Shown: positions 1 through 12,000 of the stretch, piece by piece
Position numbering within the stretch: position 1 is the stretch's first letter
Layout of the letters: each line of letters opens with the position of its first letter
Assembly: GCA_002633005.1 (NCBI GenBank)
Contig: NMRA01000072.1
Location: 208,952 to 272,951 of the forward strand
DNA length: 64,000 bases
Origin: Phoronis australis
Lineage: Eukaryota > Phoronida > Phoronidae
Reading direction: 5' to 3'
The notes under the pieces: model-generated
The model's input: the letters and a program-made list of their open reading frames with translations, nothing else
Told to the model about the DNA's origin: nothing
Databases searched by the model: none
Program-made: the position numbers and the translations under genes

Positions 1-159
1 ATGGATTACTCCTTATTTACTGTGGTGCTATTGAAGAAACGCCCATGCTTTTTTTCTGAATTGATTGAGAGCAGAAATCTGATCACCGGCTTGGGAGCAA
101 TCATGAGATAAGAGTCCCCGTGTCCTAAATGCATGTATACAGGCAGGACCAGTGGTTCA

Positions 160-255
160 CTAGTCCCAGCTAGACAACTTCAAGATTCTCTCTAGTGCCA
201 GCAAGACAACTTCAAAATCCTCACTAGTGCCAGCTATACAACTTCAAGATCCTCA
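160..255. repeat. Three-copy tandem repeat, 32-bp unit
   Basis: Copies begin at 160, 192 and 224, each starting CTAGTSCCAGC and containing ACAACTTCAA. The array lies just beyond the probable end of the MRPL18 transcript. Confidence 0.7.
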
Positions 256-287
256 CTATCAATGAAGCATGATACTAAGTCTTGTTT

Positions 288-293
288 TTTATT
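288..293 (-). terminator. Candidate poly(A) signal of MRPL18
   Basis: AATAAA on the minus strand about 130 nt past the MRPL18 stop codon. Position and sequence fit; cleavage is not demonstrated. Confidence 0.4.
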
Positions 294-422
294 TTAAATC
301 TTTACTGGTATACTGTGATAAATCGGTGTAGTGCACTTATGGCCAATAAGGCTATTCACAGTCTCGACTAAAACATCATCCAGCGTATCTATTCCTAAGT
401 CCATCACAGTCTAAGCGCCACT

Positions 423-3400
423 TTATTCCATGTTGAGCTTATCATAGTCCGTGCCCTGTTCATACTCCTTCACTACACGTTCTGGTTCAGTCAGTTCAAC
501 ACCACACTCGTCAACGGTCTTGTAGAAAATGGCTGCCTGCAATAATGACACGCACTTTCTATGAATCAAATTCAAATGCAAACCACTAATTACAGATATG
601 GTACTGATTTGAATAATATTCTTCATTTGAGACTAAAATAATAGCTAAAATTACCATATTTACAAAGGCTCGTGTTGTTACTTACAAATGGGCAGATTTC
701 ACCACATGTTGATTGGTAACGGTAACATTTTCTGATGAAAGTTATTTCTGTCACGAAATGTGACGAATCAAAATAGAACTTTCATTTCCACCATGATGTG
801 TCCTGTACTGAAGAATGGATTGAGTAATATAAGCTTTTCCAAAACAGACCCTAAGCTCTTACTTTGTAATGTCATATCCATTTAACTCATTTTTAGTACA
901 ATTTTTAAGCATTGTAAACACTACAGTTTAAATTCTTTAAAATCCAAATGAAATCGAATTAAAATTCTTTAAGTAAAATCTGAATATAATACTCACTAAC
1001 ATTTGGATTGTGACACTCACATAGCAAACACTGACATCTTTGATTTTGAGTCATCTATTTGTGAATGCTAACGCACTTTAACCAAGTAAGAAACTAAAAT
1101 ATTTATTAGTAGAAGACAATTTACTGTTCAAACTTCCACCTTCAACAAGAAAAAAAATAGTGCAGTTGGTCTGATACACGTTGCATCAGATGTGCGCAAG
1201 CCGCTCCGTCCATTGCACCAAATGCAAAAAACCATTTCATTTATCAATAAACAGATACTTAGACATACACAGAAATTAAGACCCGAGTTGAACGGCCAGA
1301 GACCTGACTCAAAGGTCTAGCAGTGGGATCCACCGAGATATGAATATACGACCTTGTGAACAAGAGAGGGACACTCAACCCACTAGGCCACACTGCCTCC
1401 TTCAACAAGAATGCCCAAAAATCTGTTAACAGTCAATTTTTACCTTCTTGGACTGACTTATCATGTGGTCATCTAAATAGGCGTACACTTGTGTTATTCC
1501 AGCTTCGAGACACCTTTTGGCCACAATCCGTCCCATGTTTTCCGCCGCTGATAAGTCAGTTGTGCTGAATAGAAAAAACAAGATAAGACCGTTACTTCTT
1601 GGACACCAAAGGCAGTGTAATGGTTACTTTTTACTCAACAGAAAAACTGGTCAGTTACAGGTCAGCCCAGAACCAGCTTTCTTCACAAAATAATGAGGAG
1701 CAACTGGTTCTCACAATCCGGGACCCCTCTAAGTACCTAAAACTGTAGAACTTGTTTAAGTCAGATCTTTACTCAACTCGCACAAAGTTTGACAGTACAG
1801 TTTCTCAAGTTCTTGAACTCAGCCCTTCAGAAGTAGGGTTTTACATTACCCGAACTAAATCTCTCAGACCAGTTGGATTAGACGTTGAGAGTTTTACTGA
1901 TTAAGCTTAATTTTACTGACAGAACCAGACTGAATTCCAGCTGAATTCTGGCACACCTGCTTGGTACGATTTTTTGTGACAGTTAATCTTCATTAGCAGA
2001 GATTGTTTCTTCAAATGTCCTTAACTTTGACTTTTAGTTGTCAACACATGAAACCACATATCTTTCAAGTCCTTGATAATCAAAACAAACAAGCAACACA
2101 GGAAAATTTATTCCATTGCCTTACTCATGAGAGGTAATTAATATGGGGGGACAATTAGATTGCATAAGAGGGACAGATTACAAAAGTACTACCAACTGCT
2201 TACACATTTTTATAAAAAATGTAGAATTTTTTGCACATGTACATACGCTAAAGTTTCACTTGAAGGCAAAGGCAGCTCTCCACAGTGTACGCGCACTTAT
2301 CTTAAACTGGGTTCTTTGTGTGTCTGTGGTACAATTCTAAATACTTTTCATTTGAAAACTAACTGTAAAATCAAGAACAAGGTAGCATTGCATAGAACAA
2401 GTTTCTCGCAAGAAAAGTAAGACCTTGTAAAATCACGGGAAGGAAAGGTGAGTGTGTCACAAGTATGCTCAGTAACTTCCTAGCCTACTGTATTCCAGCA
2501 GAATGGCGGCCACTCAAATGATTGGTAGGAGAGGTTGGAATGATGAATAATTGAATTCATAAATTATGAGGCAAAACTCACTGTTTCTCATGAATAAGCA
2601 ATCATGGTTTCTTGAAGCAACTGCAAGCTCATGTTTTGAAAAGCAGTCCAAATCAACATATTCTATTATATTGTAATGATACAGTCTGATCCAGCGGACA
2701 GGTGCAAGGAGTATGGACCCCACTATTTATAGACAACTGCTGGGCGCTGAGGCCACACCTGTCCACTAAATTTCAGTATCGGTTTTTGATACAAAATTCT
2801 TTTCAGAAACCGAATCATTTTACTTGGACCTCCCCTTTCACAATAAGCTCGAACCTGCCTTTGAATGAGCAAATCAAGCTTCATCCACATGCTCTTGCTT
2901 ACTCCTTGCTTTAATCAAGAGTTTCTCATAAAGGCATATGTCCCAAAATATGAATATAAACACAGCTTTGTATATACAGGCATGTGGCTCTAAACATGTA
3001 CACCTGCACCCCTTACCTGTATAGGTGTTTCATTATGGCCTCTTCAGAGGTACTGGCCATCACCACTCTCTTGCCAGTACAGTGTTCAACGTAGGCATGG
3101 ATGTTCCTATTTGTGATCTTCAATATCAACCTGTAGTGGTGGGTGAAACATGATTAGATACTCAATAAAGTCTCCCACTGCTAGGTTAAAATACTGAATG
3201 GGGTTAGTTAAGTTTTATTCTCTAACGACTTTCTATAACTTATGAATATCCCGAAATATTAGTACCATTTTAAATTCCTGGAGCCCGTTCCAAGAAACTG
3301 ACTTAACTTCATCACGCTGTGACAAACCAACTTGTAAGAGTCTGGGACCCATTCCAAGAAACTGACTAGTTTATTTTTGACTTATGTCTAAGACTTGTCT

Positions 3401-6400
3401 ACACTTCCAAGCTTTGAAACTTCCACATCCGGTAATTTTAGTCAAATTAAGAAAAAACATAAGCCAAACTTAAGATCTCTTTCTTGAAACAGAAATGAGA
3501 AAAATCTAAGTTTGACCTTAAAATTTACTGAAATTCAAGATTTTAAAGTCAGTTTTCTTAGAACGGGTCTCTGTACGGTGGATATCATCCTACAATATTT
3601 TGGAAAACCTGTTGTCACTCTCAACAATGTTAAACAATAAAAAGTGTTGGAAAAATGATAAAGGGACAATTAAGGTATTGACTCAAGTAAATTGTGCGAA
3701 AAATGTTTAGTTACATTTTCAAAGCTACAACTTTTTCACCTTGAATAGAATTTACCTCAAAGAACAGAAAGCCAAAGATGCAAAACTATTTTCATAAAGC
3801 CAGCTCTCATTATGCATTCGAGTTCATGTACATTAATATAAACCTACAAAGTGATATTTGAATATTGCTACACAGATATTGATAACGTTTTTGACATTAT
3901 TGTGCTTAGACCATTAAAGCCCTTCTCAATGGTTCTTCAAAAGTTTAGAATTTCAATTCATCAATTTCATAACCTCCAAATGCCAAGCATTTTCCAAAAA
4001 AACATAATTTAGAATGGAAAAGGCAACCTGTTAGTGTGAATGATAAAGACCGTGTTCAGGTGAGCAATTTTTATAAGGCAAACTGGACATCTGATCAGAA
4101 GGAAGACTCTTAAAACAAGTTTTCTCAAGTCACTCTACCTGTCATCCTGTGAGTAATTAATGGACAATCACGCGTGATCACCAAGGATGAACAGAGTCTT
4201 AGAACATGAACCCTGTCATTGGAATGTAGGCTTCTCACGGCAAGAAGACTGATCTGCTTTCTAATTTAGGGTTGGCAACAAGATGGCAGATCAAAAGTCT
4301 GACCAGCATTCATATGCAAAATGTTTTTCAGGTAGCAGATCAGATGTCCGATCTACCTACAGATCGTTCAACGTGTGAATGCTTTATTATTGATTTGAAC
4401 TCACTTGTGGTAGTAATTCTTTGGAGGATACTGAAACTGCCAACCCTCCCGCTTCTCTGCAATGCCTAGAAATTCTAAGTTTCTGGAAGAGAAAATTGCA
4501 TACTGTCATCTACAAAGTGACAAACAGATGGAACAAAGGAAAAAATGTCAGAAGAAAAAACCAAGTTTAATTTCAGAAAAGCTAGGCCATGTAAAATCAC
4601 GCGAATGAAAGTTGAGTATTAGTGAGTATGCTCCAAATCTCGCGACATGGCAGCCACTGAAGCAATTGGTCGGTGAGGTAGGAATGTTGAACCATGGGAC
4701 AAATTTCAGGATTTGAGAATTCACTGTTTTTGTTCCACAAGATTTCTCACCGCATGTGCATAACAAATGTCTTGGGTGTAGGAGCGCAGTTTCCGACTTT
4801 AACTGAGAATGAAATACTACTAGGTTCATGACCTACATGCTGTATCAATTTTAATTGAGCGTCGCTTTCTCATACTGACCGCAAATAGGATAATCTAAGC
4901 AACAGCTCTTGAATTGTTAGATCACACTCAATGGAAAATGTCTTACTGAAAATTCAATATAACAAAAAGACTGTGGTATTGAAGCAAGCATACTACCTGG
5001 GGTTACGGTTGATGAAGTATGGGTTCACCTTGAGGTCTTTATTATCAACAACATCACTGGAGAACGAATGTTTGGGCTGACCTGCAATAGTTCACAGCAA
5101 TTATTGATTAAGGTAAGATTTTACAGTTATTCAGTTTTGATGCATTGGATAAATGTTCATATAGTAACTTAACAATCACATAAACCGGATCCAACCAGAC
5201 AGCAAGATTTCATCCCACTATGGTTAAATCGGACTTACCTGAATGACCTACATGTAGTATACAAACTGGAACAAGCATTCCCTGAACTTCGTCCACATTA
5301 AGAGAAAATCCGACTTATGCATGTTAGGGTCCAAGAGTTTTATTCTACTGCATACCGGTGCATTGTCAGAACCTCTAAAACATCCACGAGATAAGTCTTA
5401 CTCTACAGGTAACTGTCTGCAGTGAGACATCTGGTAGACTGTATAAAGGGTGCTTAATTCACACAGCCTGCAATCAATTGCTCTTTGCCTGATAGTTTAA
5501 GGCATTGGCTCTTGAGCCAGAGGATGTGGGTTCAGTTTCCAGCCAAGACCGAGGGAAGTACTTATGTTACAGTGAAACCTCACAACAAACTAACTGCCAA
5601 ATGGATCTTTTTCAATTCTTCGAAGGCTCCTACTGTTGTTTGGGATGCTCACAATTTAACAAATTTTGCCTAGTGGTAGATATGATAAAAAATAAAAGCA
5701 TTTGTTTAGGGCTAACCACATTTTATGAAAATGAAAACAATCACTTGCCTGTCATATTGAGAAGATTTTACCATATTTATGTAAGTGACTGAACAACATT
5801 TGCAAGCAGAAAATCTCAAACATTGAAGCTTCGCCAATTTGACAACTCAAAATACCCTTAAATTTCATCCACCATTTACGAAAATTCTCAAAAAAGCATT
5901 CTAAAATGACATGATAAGGATAGCACTTAGAAAGGATGATGTGACTTGGGGCTTTTCATTGACTTACACTCAGTCACTTACAGTACCAGAGTGTACATTA
6001 TTATAACATTCAAATATTCCGATAGGTTGACGTTGAGAAATACATCAATATACTGCTCCAACTGTTGACAAATGCCTTTGAGGCTGAAACTAAGAACAAA
6101 TTAATTCAATGCATTCCAAAACATTTTGTATACTGTGACTCGCTTTAAGTGCTGCGTACCTGCATTTCATTGAAGAAGCGGACTTTTAATTTAGACCACA
6201 TAATACTACAAAATTGGATTCAACTAGTTCCTTACAATGACGAAAAATTATTTCTGGGTTTGCAAAGAAGTTTGTGAATCTTTGGGATCAAGTTCAGCGC
6301 AGCCACAAATGACAGTTTGACAAACGAACTTATACTACACCTGGTCTGATCAGTGCTGATCCCAAGCAATAACGAGTTAAGTTCAGCACAAGTCGGATAT

Positions 6401-7062
6401 AATGGACCCTGACTGAGAGAACCAGGCAATCACTAAATAACAGCCCCGTTATTTAGTGGATGAAACTGGTTCTCTTCAGGGTCCATTATATCCGACTTGT
6501 GCCCTAAGTTCTTTCAAAGCCCTGAAATATTTATAGAGTTGACCAAGGATAAATTTGCGAACAACTTTATAACTCTAAGTGGTCTAAAACAAAATTAAGC
6601 AAGTACGCACGCACGCACACAGGGATTTCTGCGTGTTGACTGTTGCATGGGCAGCTGCAGCACTGAAAAAAGTGGGAGGCTATAGCCCAACCCAGCCCCC
6701 TTGTGGTGCACTGCCCATAGACCATTGGTGGAGCAGCACTGAAAAAGTGGGGCTATAGCCCCCACAGCCCCTTATGGAGCCCATGTGTTGTTCATCTTTT
6801 CACTGAGCACCGCCGGCCTGTACAGCCCTGGACCAGTTGGCGCTATATGAGTATGACAAATGGTGTGCGACGAAAACTACTGGTGGTAATGTTCGTTGAA
6901 TGAGCAGCAACATTCGTTGTTTTTAACCCGACTCATTTTCAAAGATAAAAACTTACTGAACAAAAGACTTGGACACCGAGTAATTCGCGTTGTACAAGAG
7001 AAGCAATTAGTGTCTAGCAAAGCAGGAGAAATTCGTCGCAAACTCGCACCAAAAGCATTCAT
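423..7062 (-). CDS. MRPL18: Mitochondrial large-subunit ribosomal protein uL18m, six coding exons
   Basis: Structural protein of the mitochondrial 39S subunit. Coding exons in transcript order: 7062-6957, 5081-4997, 4482-4405, 3130-3017, 1564-1444, 536-423 (stop 423-425). They sum to 618 nt (205 aa), every intron is GT-AG and every phase agrees. Exon 1 encodes an arginine-containing N-terminus (MNAFGASLRRISPALL) that looks like a mitochondrial targeting peptide. The body carries family-typical blocks: INRNPRNLEF, then REGWQFQYPPKNYYHK, then AYVEHCTGKRVVMASTSEEA, then GRIVAKRCLEAGI, then GVELTEPERV near the end. Human MRPL18 is about 180 aa; the excess here is mainly at the ends. Exon 2 has two possible acceptors five bases apart; only the upstream one keeps the frame with exon 1. 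The choice of exon 1 is the least certain part; exons 2-6 are firm. Introns hold a SINE, a foldback and a long hairpin. Confidence 0.9.
1151..1400 (-). mobile_element. tRNA-derived SINE with target-site duplication
   Basis: On the minus strand it begins GGAGGCAGTGTGGCCTAGTG, containing the pol III A-box TGGCCTAGTGGG, and ends in a run of T after GCACTA. It matches the copy at 41975-42232 over its whole length with scattered differences. The 10-bp direct repeat TTCAACAAGA flanks it at 1141-1150 and 1401-1410, which marks an insertion by target-primed retrotransposition. It sits in MRPL18 intron 5, about 45 bases from exon 5. The B-box region is degenerate. Confidence 0.85.
3345..3575. mobile_element. 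Foldback/MITE-like element
   Basis: The left end reads GACCCATTCCAAGAAACTGA and the right end is its approximate inverse complement (right arm on minus: GACCCGTTCTAAGAAAACTG). The interior is AT-rich without coding potential. A third, similar arm (CCCGTTCCAAGAAACTGACT) starts near 3287, so the locus may be a nested or partly duplicated foldback. Lies in MRPL18 intron 3. Confidence 0.55.
5485..5555 (+). repeat. tRNA-like SINE head
   Basis: Contains an A-box-like TAGTTTAAGGCATTGGC and, 30 bases on, a B-box-like GGGTTCAGTTTCC, with a possible anticodon arm between. No closed acceptor stem is visible, so this is read as a decayed tRNA-derived SINE in MRPL18 intron 1, not a tRNA gene. Confidence 0.4.
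6386..6502. repeat. Near-perfect 117-bp hairpin
   Basis: Arms at 6386-6441 and 6448-6502 are inverse complements with few mismatches, around a loop of about six bases. Outer end GCACAAGTCGGATATAATGG pairs with CCATTATATCCGACTTGTGC. Lies in MRPL18 intron 1, so a transcript from either strand would fold into one long stem. Confidence 0.85.
6640..6785. repeat. Two-copy tandem repeat, about 75-bp unit
   Basis: Both copies contain GCAGCACTGAAAAA followed by GGCTATAGCCC and a C-rich stretch. Located about 170 bases inside MRPL18 intron 1 from exon 1. Confidence 0.6.
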
Positions 7063-9069
7063 TTTTAATCTTTGATGTGTGATTGAAACGATAGTTTGGT
7101 ACGAAAATAATTAAACCTATTTATATATTTTGTGTTTTTTAGGCATGGATAAATACTTACGGTTCGTAAAATTAAAAACATGTCTACAAAATTTATAGTT
7201 TTGTTTTGTGTTCGGGTGTTTTACTGTAGTGCAAAGACAATAACAGAGAATCAGTAGCATAGCCCTGTACGCCTCATATCCTGTTCCGGTGAAACATGTG
7301 TCGGGAACCGATATCTAGGTTTTTTTTTGTTTAAGCAGGTTAACAACTCCGACCCATAAAACTTAGATTGTTTTCTCACCAGTTACAACACGATTATATC
7401 TGTATTTCGTTTCACCTGTTCACCTCATGCTCTTAGTTGAAGATTCAGAGGTGGTGCAGGTTACAAACTGGTGGCGGTGCGTGAGAAAAACTGGGGGAGT
7501 GGTGTAGTGGATTTCGCCATTTCGCCGCAGAGCAAGATTTTTGTGACGCAAGTCAGATCACGCGAGTGCAAGGTGAATGTTTCATTGAACTATCTTGTTA
7601 GCCCTACCTTGTGTTGTCATGTTGATTTTCTGTTCTAATGAGAAAGACGTATCCTGCTGGAACATATCGTCCGGTTACCTATTTTCGTCAGGCTCCAAAG
7701 TTCGTCCGCCATCTTGTTTCGCGTGCAGCGCAACCACGCGGGACTTAACGTTCCAATTTGGAGTGCTCGTCTTCACGTTAGGTACTAACCTCTCGGGAGA
7801 AACACGTATCAAAGTAATGAGACAAAAATCGGTGAGTTTACCGATTGTTTTTTAAAACCACTTAAAAATCAGTAGATTTTACTAATACACTTTTTTGTGC
7901 GTTTTCAGAAGATGTTTTCGAATTTAAATTTTCTTCCGACGGGACACAAAACATGATCCAGGGTTTGTTTATGCAATGTATCTGTTTGTCCCAGGCACTA
8001 GTAGGATCTAGAAGGCCAAAGGAAAAATCCGCAGACAAATGCGATACGCTGGGTTCTTAACATTTTTGCCTCACGTTCACCATTAAACTGCATTGAAATG
8101 TTGTCCAATTGGCTTTTATTGGAAACCACAGTGCAGAGCTCAACATCAAAACTTCAAATCGAGTTTATGTCAATAAAAACAGGCTGTTGCAATTTTCATT
8201 ACTTCGTTGGCCTTTTTCTGCATGTTTCTCAGTTTTTACAAAAGGGGGCAGCATATGACGAACTTAGGTGTCACAATAAAATGGCTGCCGAAGGCAGTGC
8301 ACATTTGAAATAACTCGGCACAAATTAAAGAAAACTTCCGAATCGATGAATGCGGTATATCTGTGAGAGTTAAATCGAATCCTATTCAGATCATAACTTT
8401 GAAGTGGAATAATTCGGTGAGTACAACAGCAAGTCGGTTTTATGCTTAGGCGGACGAACATTGGGTTCCCCAGTATACATAGCCTAGCCCTGCCACTAGG
8501 GGCCTAGGGCCTAGGCAGTATCCAATACTCAGCTCTTAAACAGAGCTGAAGGTCCACCGGAGGTCTTTTCACCACGTGGTAAGATCGATATAAACCATAA
8601 GAATGGGAGTAGAATTCATATTCAGTGTGTTGGTACTAATCAAATCAAATTCCCTTGTCATGTTTAGAAAACTGCAAACGGTCTTATCAGTTATATTTCG
8701 CCTCTTTACCTTCCTCTAACAACAGCAAATCAAATCATGTGCCATTTTCTGCGCTTAATTTTTTAACCTAATGATATTTCACTGATTAAAATTACTACAC
8801 TCTTGTATCAACAATATTCATTAGTATGAGTTTTTAGAAACGAAATTCAGTACCCTGCACAAACTACGTTGTGTCTCAGATTCGACAAAAGCCTCGTCAT
8901 ACAGAAGAACACTCAGGAAGGGGTCATTTATGAACATAAATGGCTATTGGTTTACATTGGTTGTCATAAATAAATGAAATAATGAGTACTCAAGGAGATG
9001 TCAAATGATATTGTGATCTACAAGCAGCAGATTTAATGAACTTTGGACGTATTCCTTATTTCAGCCAAG
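7063..9069. promoter_or_regulatory. Shared promoter region between MRPL18 and NLE1
   Basis: Two divergent start codons are separated by 2.0 kb. A YY1-type site (CCGCCATCTTG, 7706-7716) lies in a locally GC-richer stretch, the most likely core. A strong donor-like AAATCG/GTGAGTTT at 7824-7837 and the acceptor TTATTTCAG ending at 9064 would remove an intron and place a non-coding NLE1 first exon here. This is inference from motifs. No coding exon was recognised in the interval. Confidence 0.45.
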
Positions 9070-12000
9070 ATGGAGGAAGGAAAACGGATTCTTTGTCAGT
9101 TCAAGAGTGAGGATGGGGAGGTAGCTGGTGCCCCCTTTGATCTTCCGGTCGACATCACAGTTGACAAATTGACTCTGATCTGTAACGCTCTTCTTCAGAA
9201 GGTACGTTTTAAATCATACCGTGTATGGCTTCCTGACAAATTGGTGGTTTGCGTAATTTGTATTATGTATTTAAATCAATACACGACAACTCCATGTTAT
9301 GATTTAAGCCGTCACATAAAAAATCTATTTTTGGTCAACGATAGCGTGTTGGGTTCTTTTTCCACCATCTATTCCTCCAACAAATTAACAATATTATCAG
9401 TGTAATTACTTAAACCTCATTCTTACACCATTTACCTGGTGCAGGTGCCCCCAGACTAACGTGATGTACGAGTGAATGAAAAACTTCAGTCAGCAAAACA
9501 GACTCCCATGGTGTCCAAAGCTCTTGTAGCTCTTCTGATCTAGGATTACATTTTACATTTATAAAATTTGTTTTAAAATAAGTAAATAATTGAAAACATT
9601 CAAATTAAAATTATTCTTTTTAATTTTTTTTTAATTTTTGCAATGCAAAAATAGTTGAGTATATTGTTTTCTTTTTTAACAGGCCTTCCGAAATGACTAA
9701 TTCTATATTTATCAAAGTGAAGTTTGGAATTGATCTTTGCTGACAATAGGCTCTAAATATGGCGCCAAAAAGTGCATAACACGAAAATGTTGTGTCATAG
9801 TTGTTATTACAAAAGGTGCAGGAATCAGAATTAATTTTAAACAAACAAGCATTTGTAGAAAGGATCCCATGCAGCAATTAGTATTAAAAAAGGGCGTACT
9901 TTTGTATCATTTACAATAAAATGACTTGCCGTGACATGCCAGTTTATTGAGTCTGAGTATGGGCTTCCCTGGTCCAGAAGTCATATTTTATTTAGGTAAG
10001 GATCAAATTGAGACCAGTTGTATTACAGTGCGTGGTCAAAATATGAATTTGTTTTTAGGCGAGAGGCAGGTTTATTCATGTATATAAATTTAATCGACAT
10101 ACTACAAGGAACAACTAATTGATTCGTGTCTTCTCTCTCTTTCTATAATTTTTATGTGTTTTGTAATAGTTGATAATTTCATCGACAGGAGGAATCTACT
10201 CCTTACTCATTCTATGTGGATGAAAAAGAAATTACAGAAAGCTTAGGAAAGACATTGGACATTGAGCAACTAGAAAGCACAGAGAAAGTTGTGGATATCC
10301 TGTATCAACCTCAGGCTGTGTTTAAAGTGCGTGCTGTGACCCGGTGCACTAGTACCATAGAAGGCCATGCAGAGGCAGTGATATCTGTTGCCTTCAGCCC
10401 CAGTGGAAGGTACTTTATTTTCAGTTTCTTTATTTAAGGGAGTTTGGCAGGCCTACATTTAGCGTGTGTCCAGCTTGTTGTTTTACGATGTAGACTAATT
10501 GATTAAACATTTGAATATTATTTGTCATTTCAACTATTAACAGAAATGCTGACTTTTAAGCTTTTGTTGCTAAAATGTTACGTAACAGCAACAGTTACTC
10601 TAAACATGCAAATAGGCGTAAACACGTCAACAACACTCATTTCACAATCCCAGCAACATTACCTGATGGTCATCTAGTGTTGTGCAGTGGGATGACTGTG
10701 ATCTTGAAATTAGTGAACTTTCTTCTGTGACATTGTTTGAGCTAAAATAGCTTGGTGACCCACTATTTTTTTCTTGTTTCATATCAAACGCTTAAAAAGC
10801 ATCAAAATGAGATTTTAAGGAAGCATTTTAAGGGTGTTACTTTTTGTTTAAAAGCCAGTTCCAATACTCGAGGTATTCAAACTCAAAAAAAATTCTTAAA
10901 CGTCGATGTAAGAAAATCGGTAAACCGGAAATTTGTAATTGAAGCTGTTAAAATATGAAATTGTCATCGTGCTACAAAAAATATTCAGTTTTCAGTGGTT
11001 GATTAAATTAGATGTTGGTTTCATTTTTGCCAGAGGTGGCTCTGTTTGAGCAGCTACAACGGAAAGAAAAATAATTTGTTAATCCTGACATTCTTCGAAT
11101 TTTTACAGTAGGCAGAGTCCACAATATGATAATTTAAATAATTCCAACAATAAATAAAACTGTCAAACTCTCTTAAGTGCCACGGTCCTGAACAAGAACA
11201 GGTTACTCTGTAAATATTTCTGTTATATAGCTTAAGATTAAATTTACCTAATACTTGTATGATCATGAAAATAGTTCCTGTCAATTCATTCAGTGTGGAT
11301 CTGTTCACCAAACCTTGGATACAATGACACTTGCTTTTCTCAGCTGTTACTGTATATTAATTGTGTTGTCTCTCCAGGTACTTAGCAAGTGGATCAGGCG
11401 ACACTACTGTCAGGTTTTGGGACTTGAGCACAGAAACTCCTCAACACACATGTAAAGGTGGGTACTCGATACATGTGAGTCACTATGAAGCATATTAACA
11501 ATATTACACTACCAATATTAGCACAGGAACTCCACAACACACATGTAAAGGTGGGTACTGGATACATGTGAGTCATTATGAACCATATTAACAATATTAC
11601 ACTACCAATATTAGCACAGGAACTCCACAACACACATGTAAAGGTGGGTACTGGATACATGTGAGTCATTATGAACCATATTAACAATATTACACTACCA
11701 ATATTATTAGCACAGACTCCACAACACATGTAAGGGTGGGTAGTGGATACATATGAGTTGATATGAACCATATTAACAATATTATACCACCATTATTGTT
11801 AGCACAAAGACTCAACAACAACAATGTAAATGTGGGTACTGAATACATAACTGGCCATTACTATTGAGTGCATACCATTTGATAAGGTGTAAATGAATAC
11901 TGTCTGATATTCGCAATTTCTTCCAAGATTTGAGTAATGCCGACGTGGATGCACATAAACAAACAAGTCACACTTATCTTAAACTTTTATTCCTGTGTTT

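Noticed and set aside
11394-11771. 125-codon minus-strand ORF in NLE1 intron 3
   Set aside because: It only reads the 93-bp tandem repeat, whose unit is 31 codons and so stays open; it is antisense to exon 3.
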